Shown here in pieces: positions 11,461 through 23,404 of a stretch of DNA of 64,000 bases. Positions within the stretch are counted from its first letter, which is position 1, and every line of letters begins with the position of its first letter. The DNA is taken from the NCBI GenBank assembly GCA_026874595.1, contig CM049318.1, positions 44,434,456-44,498,455 of the forward strand, given 5' to 3'. The notes below the pieces were generated by a model. It saw only the letters and a list, made by a program, of their open reading frames with translations. It ran no database searches and had not been told where the DNA came from. This DNA comes from Sipunculus nudus (taxonomy: Eukaryota; Annelida; Sipuncula; Golfingiida; Sipunculidae). The position numbers and the translations under genes are program-made.

Positions 11461-12711
11461 GCTGAAATCCTTATGTGTGCATGATATGAAAATTATATAA
11501 ACAGAGCTCACATGAAACAAAAGTGAAATGGTCAAAGTTGGGCAAAATTTAAGGTACTAATTTTATATTTATACTAATAACTTATAAAATTTTAAAGATT
11601 CAGAACTAATTTTGGGTATTCAATTGAATCTTGATTAAATAATGTTACATCCCTGACAAAAAATCTCTAGCTTCAGCAAGCCCCTTGTTAAGGGAGTAAA
11701 TATATTTCTTGATTTTTTACAAAGTGCATTATGTTTGGGCCCATAACTTAAAACAATTACGCAATACTGACATCATTTCTGGCATGTGCACAGAGAATGT
11801 ATAGAAAAACATGTATATTATATATGATTAAAGTCAGATCAGTGGTTTTGATATTAGGCAGTATTGAAGTGAAACAATGGGTTTTTAATTGAAAAATGAA
11901 GTTTTTCATTAATATCTCAAAGGTATTAAGTCCTAGCGACCAAATTCTTGGCATGGTAGGGAATTTTGGAGACATCTAATTGTATGCCAAATTTTAGGAA
12001 CTGAGAGCTTAAGCTGGGGAGCTGAGCTCTTGCAAACTGCATAACACTAGCCTGATGTAAACAATATGTTACATGGTGCTTGAAAACTTGAATAAAATCT
12101 ACAGTTTTTGATCAACTGGTTTCAAGTTTTTGGTGTTAACAGACAAAATGCTAACAAAAACATGCTGAGAAAATTAAATCCACAGTACTTACAGGGAAAA
12201 AACGTGCCATGGTCAAAGTTAGGCAAAATTTAAGGTACCAATTTTTTATTTTTGTTAATATTTTAAAAAATTTAAAAGATTTTGATCTAATTTTGGGTAT
12301 ACAATTTAATTTTGATTAATTAAAGTTATATTACTTGAAAAAAAGTCCATAGCTTTAACAAGTTTTGTGTTAAGTGATCAAATATCTTTCCTGATTTTTT
12401 ACAAATGCATTATGTTCTGGCCCATAACTTTCTTAAATTATATAATACAGACATAATTTCAGGCATGTACATAGGAACTACATAGAGGAATATTTATGGT
12501 AAATATGAGGAAAAACATTAGGCCCATATCTTGCAAAACATAGATTACCATATGACACAATTTCAGGTTTCCAAATAAGACCTCCCTGGATATACAGTGA
12601 AGTTTTTTAAGTCCTATGGTTATGATTTGTGCCCTGTTAATGGACAGATGGACTGCAGAAAAAGGGTGATCGCTATATATATAGATGACTTACAGTTATT
12701 TGAGCTAAAAA
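11461..12711 (+). mobile_element. Chimeric element: family A body with a family B-type 3' end
   Basis: From GCTGAAATCC to about 12515 this follows the A body, closest to the copy at 20140-21190. Near 12518 it switches to a B-like tail containing TATGGTTATGATTTGTGCCC, AGGGTGATCGCTATA and GATGACTTACAGT, ending TTGAGCTAAAAA. The B composite at 36-42 kb ends the same way. The second A monomer's 3' part and the (ACGG)n tract are absent. Confidence 0.7.
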
Positions 12712-13245
12712 TGTGGCTTGCTCAAAGTAGGACAATCTTTATGGTAGTGATTTTACACTAAACGGAAAAGCTTGAATAATTTACAAAATCTGTATCTTTT
12801 TTTCTGGTGTACACTTAAATATAAATTAAATGTAGTTATATCATGAAAGAAAATCTCTCTAGCATCAACATTTAACACATTAAATGGGTAAATGTTTTTG
12901 CTGCTGTTCTTACTAAGTACATTATTGTTCAGTCTGTAACTTCTACAAATTACCTAATATTAATCTAATTCAGGCATCTAAATACAAAATATGTATAGGA
13001 AACTTTATGCCCTATATGAACAAAATAACATCAGTGGTTTTTATATGAGGCCATCTTGATGTATAACAATAACTTTCCAATGGAAAACACTGGTTTTTGT
13101 GTATTATACTGAAGGAATGAAGTCACAACTACCTTGCTTCGAATTTTGTTGGAAAATTTAGATACATGGAATTTCAAATTCATAGATCCAATGGTGTCAA
13201 AACGATGCAGAGTGATCACTGTGGCTTTCATTTAGCTGAGCTAAA
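12712..13245 (+). mobile_element. Old family A-related relic
   Basis: Weakly similar to the last ~530 bp of family A, in the same order: a GGACAATCTTTATGGTA variant of the GGCAAAATTTAAGGTA block, CAGTGGTTTTTATATGAGGC, a terminal GGTGTCAAAACGATGC, and TTAGCTGAGCTAAACA. Divergence is much higher than between the other A copies, so it is an older insertion or a separate subfamily. Confidence 0.5.
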
Positions 13246-13597
13246 CATACAGACACAAGTATTCTGGATCACAATTTACTTGTTCATCTTGATCAGAACT
13301 TGGGAGTTATTTGGTGTATGAGAATTGAACAGGTGGGTTTATTAATAGCACAAGGTGTGTAAAATTAGACCATTACAAACATGGACTGTTATTAATAAAT
13401 CTCCACTCACCAAGCTGCCGTAATCCAAAAAATAAATTAAAGTTGCATGTAAAGAATTTCAAATTTCAGCATTTATTTGTGAGGGTTAATATGGGATATA
13501 TTTCTGCTGTCACAGTGATTAACACCAGGCTCAGCAGACAAAAGCACAATACATCATAACAATAAACCCGCTTGTCACTACTGGGGGATTAAACTAA
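13246..13597. other. Single-copy spacer with a possible short MITE
   Basis: No recognised repeat. ACAGGTGGGTTTATT at 13329-13343 and AATAAACCCGCTTGT at 13561-13575 are inverted repeats (13 of 15 positions) enclosing about 217 bp. No target-site duplication is visible, so a miniature inverted-repeat element is only a possibility. Confidence 0.3.
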
Positions 13598-13802
13598 CAA
13601 GTGATCCATGGGTCATGACACTCAGCTGAATGACCAGTTGGTATTGGCAACAGTGTGATACAAGATGGACTTTTGATGGACCTCCCAGGATGTCAAGTAA
13701 GAAGATTCTAGGTTCAACGGTTATGAATTGTGCCCTGTTAATGGACATCCACTTTTTTTAAGGTCTCAAAAATAGAAAAAAAAAAATGCCTAAAAATTGA
13801 AA
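13598..13802 (+). mobile_element. Family B element, 5' head with collapsed body
   Basis: Head CAAGTGATCCATGGGTCATG with ACTCAGCTGA, then only the end of one B monomer (CAGGATGTCAAGTAAGAAGA, GGTTATGAATTGTGCCC, AAGGTCTCAAAAATAGAAAA). The rest is missing. The following DE head starts at 13803 in the A-rich sequence after AATAGA. Confidence 0.6.
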
Positions 13803-14165
13803 CAAGGCCTACAGGCTTAATGCAAACCTGTGCAATGGGATATTCACCAGGTATAATTTGCTTCAATGCTGGGCCATTACTTTACAAGTACACGTGTAAC
13901 ATGTATATGAACAATTCAAGTACTAAACATTTTGAACAAGTTCCAATTACATAAACATCACTGCTGAAATTCTGGCATGGGTACACACAACACAAAAATG
14001 ATTGTAGGTGGCACCACCAGTCTTGTTTACGATGAAGCTATCAGAGATGAATACATATGCCCAATTTTAGGCTGATATATCAAACCCCTTATCAGATATA
14101 AGAAGAGATATACACTGTGCAAAAAGTACTGTAGGTGGCAACACCAGTCTTGTGAACGAGTAAGC
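13803..14165 (+). mobile_element. Family DE element, 5' part
   Basis: Head CAAGGCCTACAGGCTTAATG and CAAACCTGTGCAATGG, then the AGGTGGCACCACCAGTCTTG monomer. Similarity to other DE copies stops near GAACGAGTAAGCCATCAAAG at about 14165, where unrelated DNA begins. Confidence 0.7.
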
Positions 14166-14440
14166 CATCAAAGGTTGCAAGGTTGTGGTTTCGCAAAGTC
14201 TTTACTACAAGGGTGCCCTCTCTCAACCCAGGAGTGAATGGGTACTGGTCATGGGAGAAAGGCAAATTTAGAACCAATAACATTCTAGTGCCTAATATGG
14301 CTGCTTGGGTTGTATGCTCCCCAGGGAGCTGAGAAAAGCTGCAAGAATGAACAGGCTGGAAAGACCAGGAAGGCAAAGTGTAAAGTCGGATGAGACTGAC
14401 ATCGTCGGTGATATCAGACTGAAAACCCCCACCTTTACCT
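14166..14440 (-). mobile_element. Possible SINE or other short insertion
   Basis: A ~275-bp block found nowhere else in the window and more GC-rich than its surroundings. It replaces DE sequence on the left and meets an F-like 3' end on the right. Its right edge has short CTTTAC units (CCTTTACCTTTACC), like a simple repeat at a retroposon end. I see no convincing pol III A and B boxes, so the class is unproven. Confidence 0.3.
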
Positions 14441-14520
14441 TTACCTTAACAGGGTAAAAGTTAACGGATGCCAGACAGAAAGATGGATGGACAGACAGCA
14501 TAGGCCTAACCAGAGGCTGA
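14441..14520 (+). mobile_element. Family F-like 3' terminus
   Basis: ACAGGGTAAAAGTTAACGGA, a decayed GGACAGAC tract and GGCTGAGGGCTTAAATG match the end of the F element at 21770-21864 (AAGGTAAAAATTAACGGACG, GGGCTGAGGGCTAAAAA). Only the terminal ~80 bp remain. Confidence 0.5.
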
Positions 14521-14813
14521 GGGCTTAAATGATGTGGACATATATATCTTAATAATGAAGCTTTATTGATATGGCCACCTGACTTTGAGCCTTCTGGCTC
14601 AGCTGGCTATAAATAGACAGTCTAGAGGAAACAGCACACATTGGTCTATAGCTAGGCTTGAATAAAGGACATGCCACACTTGCTGATCATGTCATTACCT
14701 GGGACACTTGCAAGTTGCAGTTTTTCAAGGACCTCTGATTGTGGTCCAGGGTTGTGTGAAACTGGGTCAAGCCTATAAACAGTGTCTTAGGGCAAACCAA
14801 TTTATTTAGATAA
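14521..14813. other. Single-copy spacer
   Basis: No open frame, tandem repeat or family match was recognised between the F-like end and the next DE head. Confidence 0.35.
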
Positions 14814-15358
14814 CAAGGCCATCAGGCCTAATGCAAACCTGTGCAATGGGATAAACATCACATATAATGCTTCCATGCTGGACCATTACAAGTATATGCT
14901 AGTATATGTGTGACATGTGTATGTACAATGCAAGTACCAAACATTTTGAACCAAAGTATAAGTACCAATTACACAAACTCCTGAAATACTGGCATGGATG
15001 TACACAACACAAAATTATTGTAGGTGGCACCACCAGTCTTGTGTAGGAGAAAGATATCTATGATGTATGGAAATGCAAAATTCCAGGCAGAGACTTCAAC
15101 CCACCCCTGGGCTATGTGCACACATGCATAAAACCCAAAAGCAATTGTTGGTGATGCCACAAGTCTTGTATTCAACAAACCTATCCAAGATGTATTGACT
15201 TGCATAATTTCAGGCTGATATGTTAAATCTCTTGTGAGAAATAAGCAGACACCACCAGACAAATACGACAAAGCTATCTGAGATGTATACATATGCCTAA
15301 TTTCATGCTGATATATCAAATCCCTCCTGAGAAATAAGCAGGGGCATACACAATGCAA
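14814..15358 (+). mobile_element. Family DE element, 5' part
   Basis: Head CAAGGCCATCAGGCCTAATG with CAAACCTGTGCAATGG. It contains several diverged ~140-bp units, each with CAGGCTGATATNTYAAA and a GGTGGCACCACC-like motif. It is cut at 15358 by the F head and does not resume after the F element, so this copy lost its 3' half. Confidence 0.65.
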
Positions 15359-16203
15359 CAAGGGACACATGGGTCACATCACTCAGCTGAATTTTGAAAA
15401 GTTTAGCAAATGCAAAATATACTTATTTCTTTTGGTTTTTCAAATATATTAGCATTTAATTAGCTAAGAGGAAAAGGCTGTGCTTAATTGAAAACCTGAT
15501 AATTATGGAATAATGAACATGATCCAAAGTATAATAAGGCCAAAACTAGAATATCAGCAGAAGTTGACAAAAGCCCTCAGCCAAAAGAACAGTGTTTAGA
15601 GGTGGTAACAGTAACAAGTACTAAATATCTGTTCTCACATGGATGTATATCTGTACATGTCTCAGTTATAAATTTAAAATGGAGAGGTATGTACCATGGT
15701 TCATAACAATCCACCAAATGCTTCCTGAAAAATAAGCTTCTAAGTTTTATTCTATTATCAGCTCTGTGACCTTGAAAAGTAGGTCAAGGTCACCCATCTT
15801 CGAACTAGACCAAGATTTTGTCGATATACATCTTCACCAAAGAAATAAAATTCCTATTGTGAATCCTTATAGAGATATCCCGCTCACAAGGCCAAACTTG
15901 AAAAATCCAAGAAAAATTCATTAAAAATCAGAAATTGCAGGTGGCGCCCCCCCAACTTGTGCAGCAGTTACAGACCATCACTCCCTTAATCATAGTAAGT
16001 ATTGTGAAAATCCAGCCAATGGTTCCTGAGAAATAAGCTTCTAAATGTTTTTTCTATAATCAGCTCTAAAACGTAGAAAAATAGGTCAAGGTCACCCATC
16101 TTTGAACTTGACCGAGATTTTGTCAATATACATTTTCACAGAAAAATAAAATTCCTATGGTGAATCCTTTTAGAGATATCCCGCTCACAAGCCCAAAGTT
16201 GAA

Positions 16204-19200
16204 CAAGGGACCTATGGGTCACGGCGCTCAGCTGTTATATATGATAAAAAAATATGATTTAGAAATGAGGCACATGCTGGTTTTGTGTGGTAATAAGTAT
16301 AAGCTGTATTATGAGTTGTTGTTGTTAAGCTTATGTATGATTTTGATAGTACCTTTGGAGACAGAGAAGAGAATTGATTTCATTTATTTTATTAACAAAT
16401 GGAGTACTATTGTCACACAGATTTTGACTTGGCCATATAACTTATAAGCAGAACATATAATATAAGAGTTTAACTATTTATTAAAACAAGGGACCTATGG
16501 GTCACGACGCTCAGCTGTTATATATGATAAAAAAATATTATTTAGAAATGAGGCACATGCTGGTTTTGTGTGGTAATAAATATAAGCTGTATTATGAGTT
16601 GTTGTTGTTTAGCTTATGTATGATTTTGATAGTACCTTTGGAGACAGGGAAGAGGATTGATTTCATTTATTTTATTAACAAATGGAGTACTATTGTCACA
16701 CAGATTTTGAATTGGCCATATAACTTATAAGCAGAACATATAATATAAGAGTTTGACTATTTATTAAAAAAAATTACAAATATTGTCCCAAATATAATTT
16801 TTATAAAAAATAATAAGAGAATCATATGATTTTTTTAAATGAAATATAACTGATATGATTATTAAAATAATATTAAAGAATATATTCATGAATGCATTCA
16901 TGAATACATTTTGAAAGTATTTGCACGAGTATTCATATACTTTCATTTTTACCTGAATTCCTATTCTTTATGCAAGAAATTTTATAATGGAGTACATAAT
17001 CATATTCGTATTTAAATACAATTGCAAAGTATTCGCACCATGTCTGGTATTTATTCAGTTTCACCAACCAATGATGTTGAGAATCCAGAATATACAAAAT
17101 TCACACATTTAAATAATGATCATAAGTACCTGGTTTTATGGCTTTTATTTATATTAAAAAATAACTGTAAAAAATTCATTTTGGACTAATTTCACATCAA
17201 TGTACACACTAGACACAGTAGGAATCTAGATTAATATTATCAACTGCATCTTTGTCTATCATTAATTTCCTTCATATGATCCCTAATGATTAGTAATGAA
17301 TAATATGATTTACTTCTTTAGCATTAAAATTAAACTGAAAAATGCCATAGGTGACTGCATGGTGTTATTTGGAATATGTGACATTCTACCCATCGATACA
17401 AGATTCTTATATCATCAGTAACTGCAAGTTAATTTCCTGTTATTATAAACTAACAAATTCCTTTTCTATTTTTCTTTAATTTGTTATTAAAAACCAATAA
17501 AAATTTATTAATTTATTGTTTATTGTTATGTTGTTGGTTAAAACTACTAGATGAGTTGGGTTGGACACCTGGATCAACTGTGGCTGGCCATAAGCTGCCT
17601 GGATTCCTGTATGCCTCGCCTCAAGCGTGCATAATTTGATGAAAGGTCAACAAGGTCAACATACAGGTGACTCAAGAGGGGCTGGAGAGAGCCAAAGTCT
17701 GACAGGGTCTCATAAAAAACATTAATAAAAGCTACAATTTTTGGCCAATTTCTTTCAGCTTTCTAAACCAAAAAGCTGAAATCCTAATGTGTGCATGATA
17801 TGAAAATTATATCAACAGTGCTCACAGGACACAAACGTGCCATGGTCACAGTTGGGCAAAATTTGAGGTACTAATTTTATATTTATACTTATAACTTATA
17901 AAATTTGAAAAATTCAGAACTAATTTTGGGTATTCAATTGAATCTTGATTAAATAATGTTACATCCCTGACAAAAAAATCTCTAGCTTCAGCAATGCCCT
18001 TGTTAAGGGAGTAAATATATTTCTTGATTTTTTACAAAGTGCATTATGTTTGGGCCCATAACTTAAAACAATTTCGCAATACTGACATCATTCTGGCATG
18101 TGCATAGAGAATGAATAATATGTATATTATTTATGATTAAAGTCAGATCAGTGGTTTTGATATTAGGCAGTCTTGAAGTGTAACAATGGGTTTTTAATGG
18201 AAAAATGAAGTTTTTCATTAATATCTCGAAGGTATTAAGTCCTAGTGACCTAATTCTTGGCATGGTAGGGGATTTTGGATACATCTAACTGTATGCCGAA
18301 TTTAAGGAACTAAGAGCTGAAGCTGGGGAGCTGAGCTCTTGCAAACTGCATAACACTAGCTTGATGTAAACAATTTGTTACATGGTGCTTGAAAACTTAT
18401 TAAAATCTACAGTTTTTTATCAACTGGTTTCAAATTTTTGGTGTTAACAGTTAAAATGCTAACAAAAACATGCTGTGAAAATTAAATCCACAGTACTTAC
18501 AGGAAAAAAACGTGCCATGGTCAAAGTTGGGCAAAATTTAAGGTACCAATTTTTTATTTTTATTAATATTTTAGAAAATTTAAAAGATTTTCATCTAATT
18601 TTGGGTATACAATTTAATTTTGATTAATTAAAGTTATATTACTGGAAAAAAGGTCGATAGCTTTAACATTTTTTGTGTTAAGTGATCAAATATCTTTCCT
18701 GATTTTTTACAAAATGCATTATGTTTGGGCCCATAACTTTTTTAAATTAAATAATACAGAAATAATTTTTGGCATGTACATAGGAACTATATAGAGGAAT
18801 ATTTATGGTAAATATGAGGAAAAACAGATGAGTGGTTTTGATATTAGGCAGTCCTGAAGTGTGAAAATAGGTTTTTAATAAAAAATTGAGGTTTTTCCTT
18901 AATTTCTCAAAGGAACGAAGTTGCAAAGACCCAGTTTTCGGCTTGGTAGGAGATCTTGGGGACATCTAACATTATGCCGAATTTTGGATTCCTAGGTCTT
19001 ACGGTTTCAAAACGTGCCACATCTACGGACGGACGGACGGACGGACGGACGGACGGACGGACGGACAGACGGACGGACGACGGACAATGGACCACGACTA
19101 TAGCTCAGATGACTTATAGTCAGCTGAGCTAAAAATTACAAATATTGTCCCAAATATAATTTTTATTAAAAATAATAAGAGAATCGTATGATTTTTAAAA

Positions 19201-21488
19201 TGAAATATAACTGAAGTGATTATTAAAATAATATTAAAGAATATATTCATGAATGCATTCATGAATACATTTGGAAAGTATTTGCACTGGTATTCATATA
19301 CTTTCATTTTTTCCTGAATTCCCATTCTTTATGCAAGAAATTTTATAATGGAGTACATATTCATATTCGTATTTAAATACAATTGCAAAGTATTCCCACC
19401 ATGTCTGGTATTTATTCAGTTTTCACCAAACAATGGTGTTGAGAATCCAGAATGTACAAAATTCACACATTTAAATAATGATCATAAGTACCTGGTTTTA
19501 TGGCTTTTATTTATATTAAAAAAAAATAAATGTGATATATTTATTTTGGACTAATTTCACATCAATGTACACACTAGACACAGTAGGAATCTAGATTAAT
19601 ATTATCAACTGCATCTTTGTCTTTCATTAATTTCCTTCATATGATCCCTAATGATTAGTAATGAATAATATGATTTATTTTTTTATTATTAAAATTGAAC
19701 TGAAAAATGCCATAGGTGACTGCATGGTGTTATTTGGAATACGTGACATTCTATCCATCAATACAAGATTCTTATATCATCAGTAACTGCAAGTTATTTC
19801 CCTATTAATATAAACTAACAAATTCCTTTTCTATTTTTCTTTAATTTGTTATTAAAAACCAATAAAAATTGATTAATTTATTGTTATGTTGTTGGTTAAA
19901 ACTACTTGATGAGTTGGGTTGGACACCTGGATCAACTGTGGCTGGCCATAAGCTGCCTTGCTGCCCCGGTATCTGCCTCGCCTCAAGCGTGCATAATTTG
20001 CTGAAAGTTCAACAAGGTCAACATACAGGTGACTCAAGAGGGGCTGGAGAGAGCCAAAGTCTGACAGGGTCTCATAAAAAACATTAATAAAAGCTACAAT
20101 TTTTGGCCAATTTCTTTTTAGCTTTCTAAACTAAAAAGCTGAAATCCTTGTGTGTGCATGATATGAAAATTATATAAACAGAGCTCACATTAAACAAAAG
20201 TGAAATGGTCAAAGTTGGGCAAAATTTAAGGTACTAATTTTATATTTATACTAATAACTTATAAAATTTTAAAAATTCAGAACTAATTTTGGGTATTCAA
20301 TTGAATCTTGATTAAATAATCTTACATCCCTGACAAAAAATCTCTAGCTTCAGCAAGCCCCTTGTTAAGGGAGTAAATATATTTCTTGATTTTTTACAAA
20401 GTGCATTATGTTTGGGCCCATAACTTAAAACAATTACGCAATACTGACATCATTTCTGGCATGTGCACAGAGAATGTATTGAAAAACATGTATATTATAT
20501 ATGATTAAAGTCAGATCAGTGGTTTTGATATTAGGCAGTATTGAAGTAATAACGGGTTTTTAATTGAAAAATGAAGTTTTTCATTAATATCTCAAAGGTA
20601 TTAAGTCCTAGTGACCAAATTCTTGGCATGGTAGGGAATTTTAGAGACATCTAATTGTATGCCAGATTTTAGGAACTGAGAGCTTAAGCTGGGGAGCTGA
20701 GCTCTTGCAAACCGCATAACACTAGCCTGATGTAAACAAAATGTTACATGGTGCTTGAAAACTTGAATAAAATCTACAGTTTTTGATCAACTGGTTTCAA
20801 ATTTTTGGTGTTAACAGACAAAATGCTAACAAAAACATGCTGAGAAAATTATATCCACAGTACTTACAGGAAAAAAACGTGCCATGGTCAAAGTTAGGCA
20901 AAATTTAAGGTACCAATTTTTTGTTTTTGCTAATATTTTAAAAAAATTTAAAAGATTTTGATCTAATTTTGGGTATACAATTTAATTTTGATTAATTAAA
21001 GTTATATTACTTGAAAAAAAGTCCATAGCTTTAACAAGTTTTGTGTTAAGTGATCAAATATCTTTCCTGATTTTTTACAAAATGCATTATGTTCTGGCCC
21101 ATAACTTTCTTAAATTATATAATACAGACATAATTTCAGGCATGTACATAGGAACTATATAGAGGAATATTTATGGTAAATATGAGGAAAAACAGATGAG
21201 TGGTTTTGATATTAGGCAGCCCTAAAGTGTGAAAATAGGTTTTTAATAAAAAAATTGAGGTTTTTCCTTAATTTCTCAAAGCAACAAAGTCGCAAAGACC
21301 CAGTTTTCGGCTTGGTAGGAGATCTTGGGGACAGCTAACATTATGCCAAATTTTGGATTCCTAAGTCTTACGGTTTCAAAACGTGCCACATCTACGAACG
21401 GACGGACGGACGGACGGACTGACGGACAGACGACGGACAATGGACCACGACTATAGCTCAGATGACTTATAGTCAGCTGAGCTAAAAA
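16204..21488 (+). mobile_element. Outer family A element, split by a second A element
   Basis: Outer parts are 16204-16486 and 19136-21488, together about 2.64 kb, the length of an uninterrupted A copy. The left part has the head and the start of the body to TATTTATTAAAA. The right part resumes at TTACAAATATTGTCCC. Intact copies read TATTTATTAAAAAAATTACA across the same point, so the inner element entered the A-run without a target-site duplication. The (ACGG)n tract is at about 21397-21440 and the 3' stem-loop at 21455-21483. Confidence 0.85.
16487..19135 (+). mobile_element. Inner family A element, complete
   Basis: A full copy of about 2.65 kb with head CAAGGGACCTATGGGTCACG, the 24-bp palindrome at 16883, two ~675-bp monomers, a ~60-bp (ACGG)n tract at 19025-19084, and the 3' stem-loop at 19102-19130 followed by AAAAA. 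It is the youngest of the three layers here, because it interrupts the outer A, which interrupts F. Confidence 0.85.
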
Positions 21489-21864
21489 TCAGATAAAAAT
21501 TCGTTAAAAATCAGACATTGTAGGTGGCGCCACCAAACTTGTGTAGCAGGTACAGATTATCAGTCCCAATAATCATAGTAAGTTTTGTGAAAATCCATCA
21601 AATGGTTCCTGAGTAATAAGCATCTAAGTGTTTTTCTATAATCAGCTCTAAAATGTAGAAAAATAGGTTAAGGTCACCCATCTTCGAACTTGACCGAGAT
21701 TTTGTCGATATACATCTTTACCGAGGAAATAAAATTCTGACGGTGAATCCTTTTCAAGATATCCCGCTCACAAGGTAAAAATTAACGGACGCCGGACGGA
21801 CGTACGGATGGACAGTTTGGGTGACGACAATAGCCCATCAGCCTAAGGGCTGAGGGCTAAAAAA

Positions 21865-22299
21865 TTAAAGGTAAAACATCAATTTGAAACCCCGGCATTA
21901 AAGTTATTTATTTTTATTTTCAATAAAAACTTTCCAATTTTGAGCTGCTGCCGCTCCGACATTTCTTTCAAGAAGATAAAACCATACAATTTCCTTTGTT
22001 TTGTAGTGCTTTTACTTATTAAGCAAAATAAAACTGTTATTTTCATGCTTTTCTCTTATCATTTGACATTTTTATCGAAACATACCAGAAAATTTTTTAA
22101 AAAAAAGCACCCGTCTGCATTGATTTCTGAAAAAAGTGCCTGAGAACCATACCTTTTTTTTATTTTGGCCTAATAAACATGAATTTATTAAATGAAATAA
22201 AATGCTGTAAAAAAATTCAAAAGAGCATAAACAAAATTTATACAGCATGTTAAAACAAGCCAATTAGGCCTGAAACCTTTTAATGATGCAATAAAGAAA
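21865..22299. other. Single-copy spacer with nested short inverted repeats
   Basis: AT-rich with no family match. GGCCTAAT (22167-22174) pairs with ATTAGGCC (22263-22270). Inside it ATGCTGTA (22202-22209) pairs with TACAGCAT (22241-22248). This could fold as a two-part stem of about 105 nt. No coding region is called. Confidence 0.4.
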
Positions 22300-23404
22300 C
22301 AAGGCCTACAGGCCTAATGCGAACCTGTGCATTGGGAAATATACCAGGTATAATGCTTCAATGCTGGACCATTACTTTTCATGTATTTGAACTATGCAAG
22401 TACTAAACATTTTGAATAAGAAACAATTACACAAACATCACTGCTGAAATTCTGGCATAGGTGCACACAACACTAAAAAGACTGTAGCTGGCACCACCAG
22501 TCTTGTATACAATGAAGCTATCAGAGATATATACATACGCCAAATTTCAGACTGATATATCAAACCCCTCCTGAGAAAAACGTGTGCAAAAGTCATGGAA
22601 GGTGGCGACACCTGTCTTGTGAGCGAGAAAGCCATCAAAGACACATAGACAGGTCAAAATATTAGGCCAATACATCAAACTGACCTTGAATCTGATGCAT
22701 GGGGCTGACCAGGCTTAGGTGAGAAAGGCTGTTGCCCCGAGTGAACTGTGACAAATTGCTTGCTCAGACTACTGCACTGAGTGAACTCATGACCTGCACC
22801 TGGCCAGACAGTGAACTTTTGACCTGTACCTGGCTGCACTGAGTGAACTCTTGACCTGTTGCATAATTTGGAACAGTTGGCAGTCTGCCAAAGCTATAAA
22901 TAGAATGCAGCTTCTGCACTGAGTAAACTCCTGACCCATACCTGGCTGCACTGAGTGAAAGCTTGACCCGTTGCCTAATCTGATACAGCTGGCAGTCTGC
23001 CAAAGCTATAAATAGATCCAGACTGACCTCTAGCCTGTTGCCAAATCTGAAAAAGTAGCCACACCATTGCATAAGCTCATGCAGGGGCCCTGCCCTGAGG
23101 GGCTTGACACCCATGAAGTGATCACATGGTGCCCATGAGGTGTTCACATGTCACCCATGAGGTGATCACATGCCATGTGCTTGGCTGCACTGATTGAACT
23201 CTTGACCTATATCTGGCTGCACTGAATGAATTCTTGATCTGTTCCCAAATCTGAAACAGTTGGCAGTTTCTCAACCTATTTAAAGATACAGATTCAATCT
23301 TGGCCTGTTGGTATATGTGTTTACATATACTGAAAGACTTTGGTTAAAATTTCTTTTTTCAAGCCGACATATTCATAAACTTTTCATCAAAATATCTAGA
23401 ATAA

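Larger units (their letters stand above)
15359..21864 (+). mobile_element. Family F element carrying nested family A elements
   Basis: F proper is 15359-16203 plus 21489-21864, about 1.22 kb when the insert is removed. The head is CAAGGGACACATGGGTCACA with ACTCAGCTG. The body has ~300-bp monomers; GGTCAAGGTCACCCATCTT recurs near 15783, 16085 and, as GGTTAAGGTCACCC, near 21667. The 3' end has a GGACGGACG tract and a hairpin-like AGCCCATCAGCC / GGGCTGAGGGCT, then AAAAA. Left of the insert reads AAAGTTGAA and right reads AAAATCAGATAAAAATTC. An unbroken F monomer elsewhere (46727-46748) reads ATTGAAAAATCTGATAAAAA, so the insertion left no duplication. Confidence 0.8.

Noticed and set aside
13246-13597. 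MITE with 15-bp inverted ends
   Set aside because: There is no target-site duplication and no second copy in the window, so it is listed only as a possibility.
14969-15370. 133-residue minus-strand frame
   Set aside because: It lies across diverged DE monomers, and related frames recur at 22438-22644 and 47271-47453. No domain is recognisable.
18907-19095. Minus-strand frames with RPSVRPSVRPSV (also 57507-57779, 60652-60840, 41829-42014)
   Set aside because: They are translations of the (ACGG)n tract and the 3' end of family A or B. A four-base repeat gives a four-residue peptide repeat automatically.
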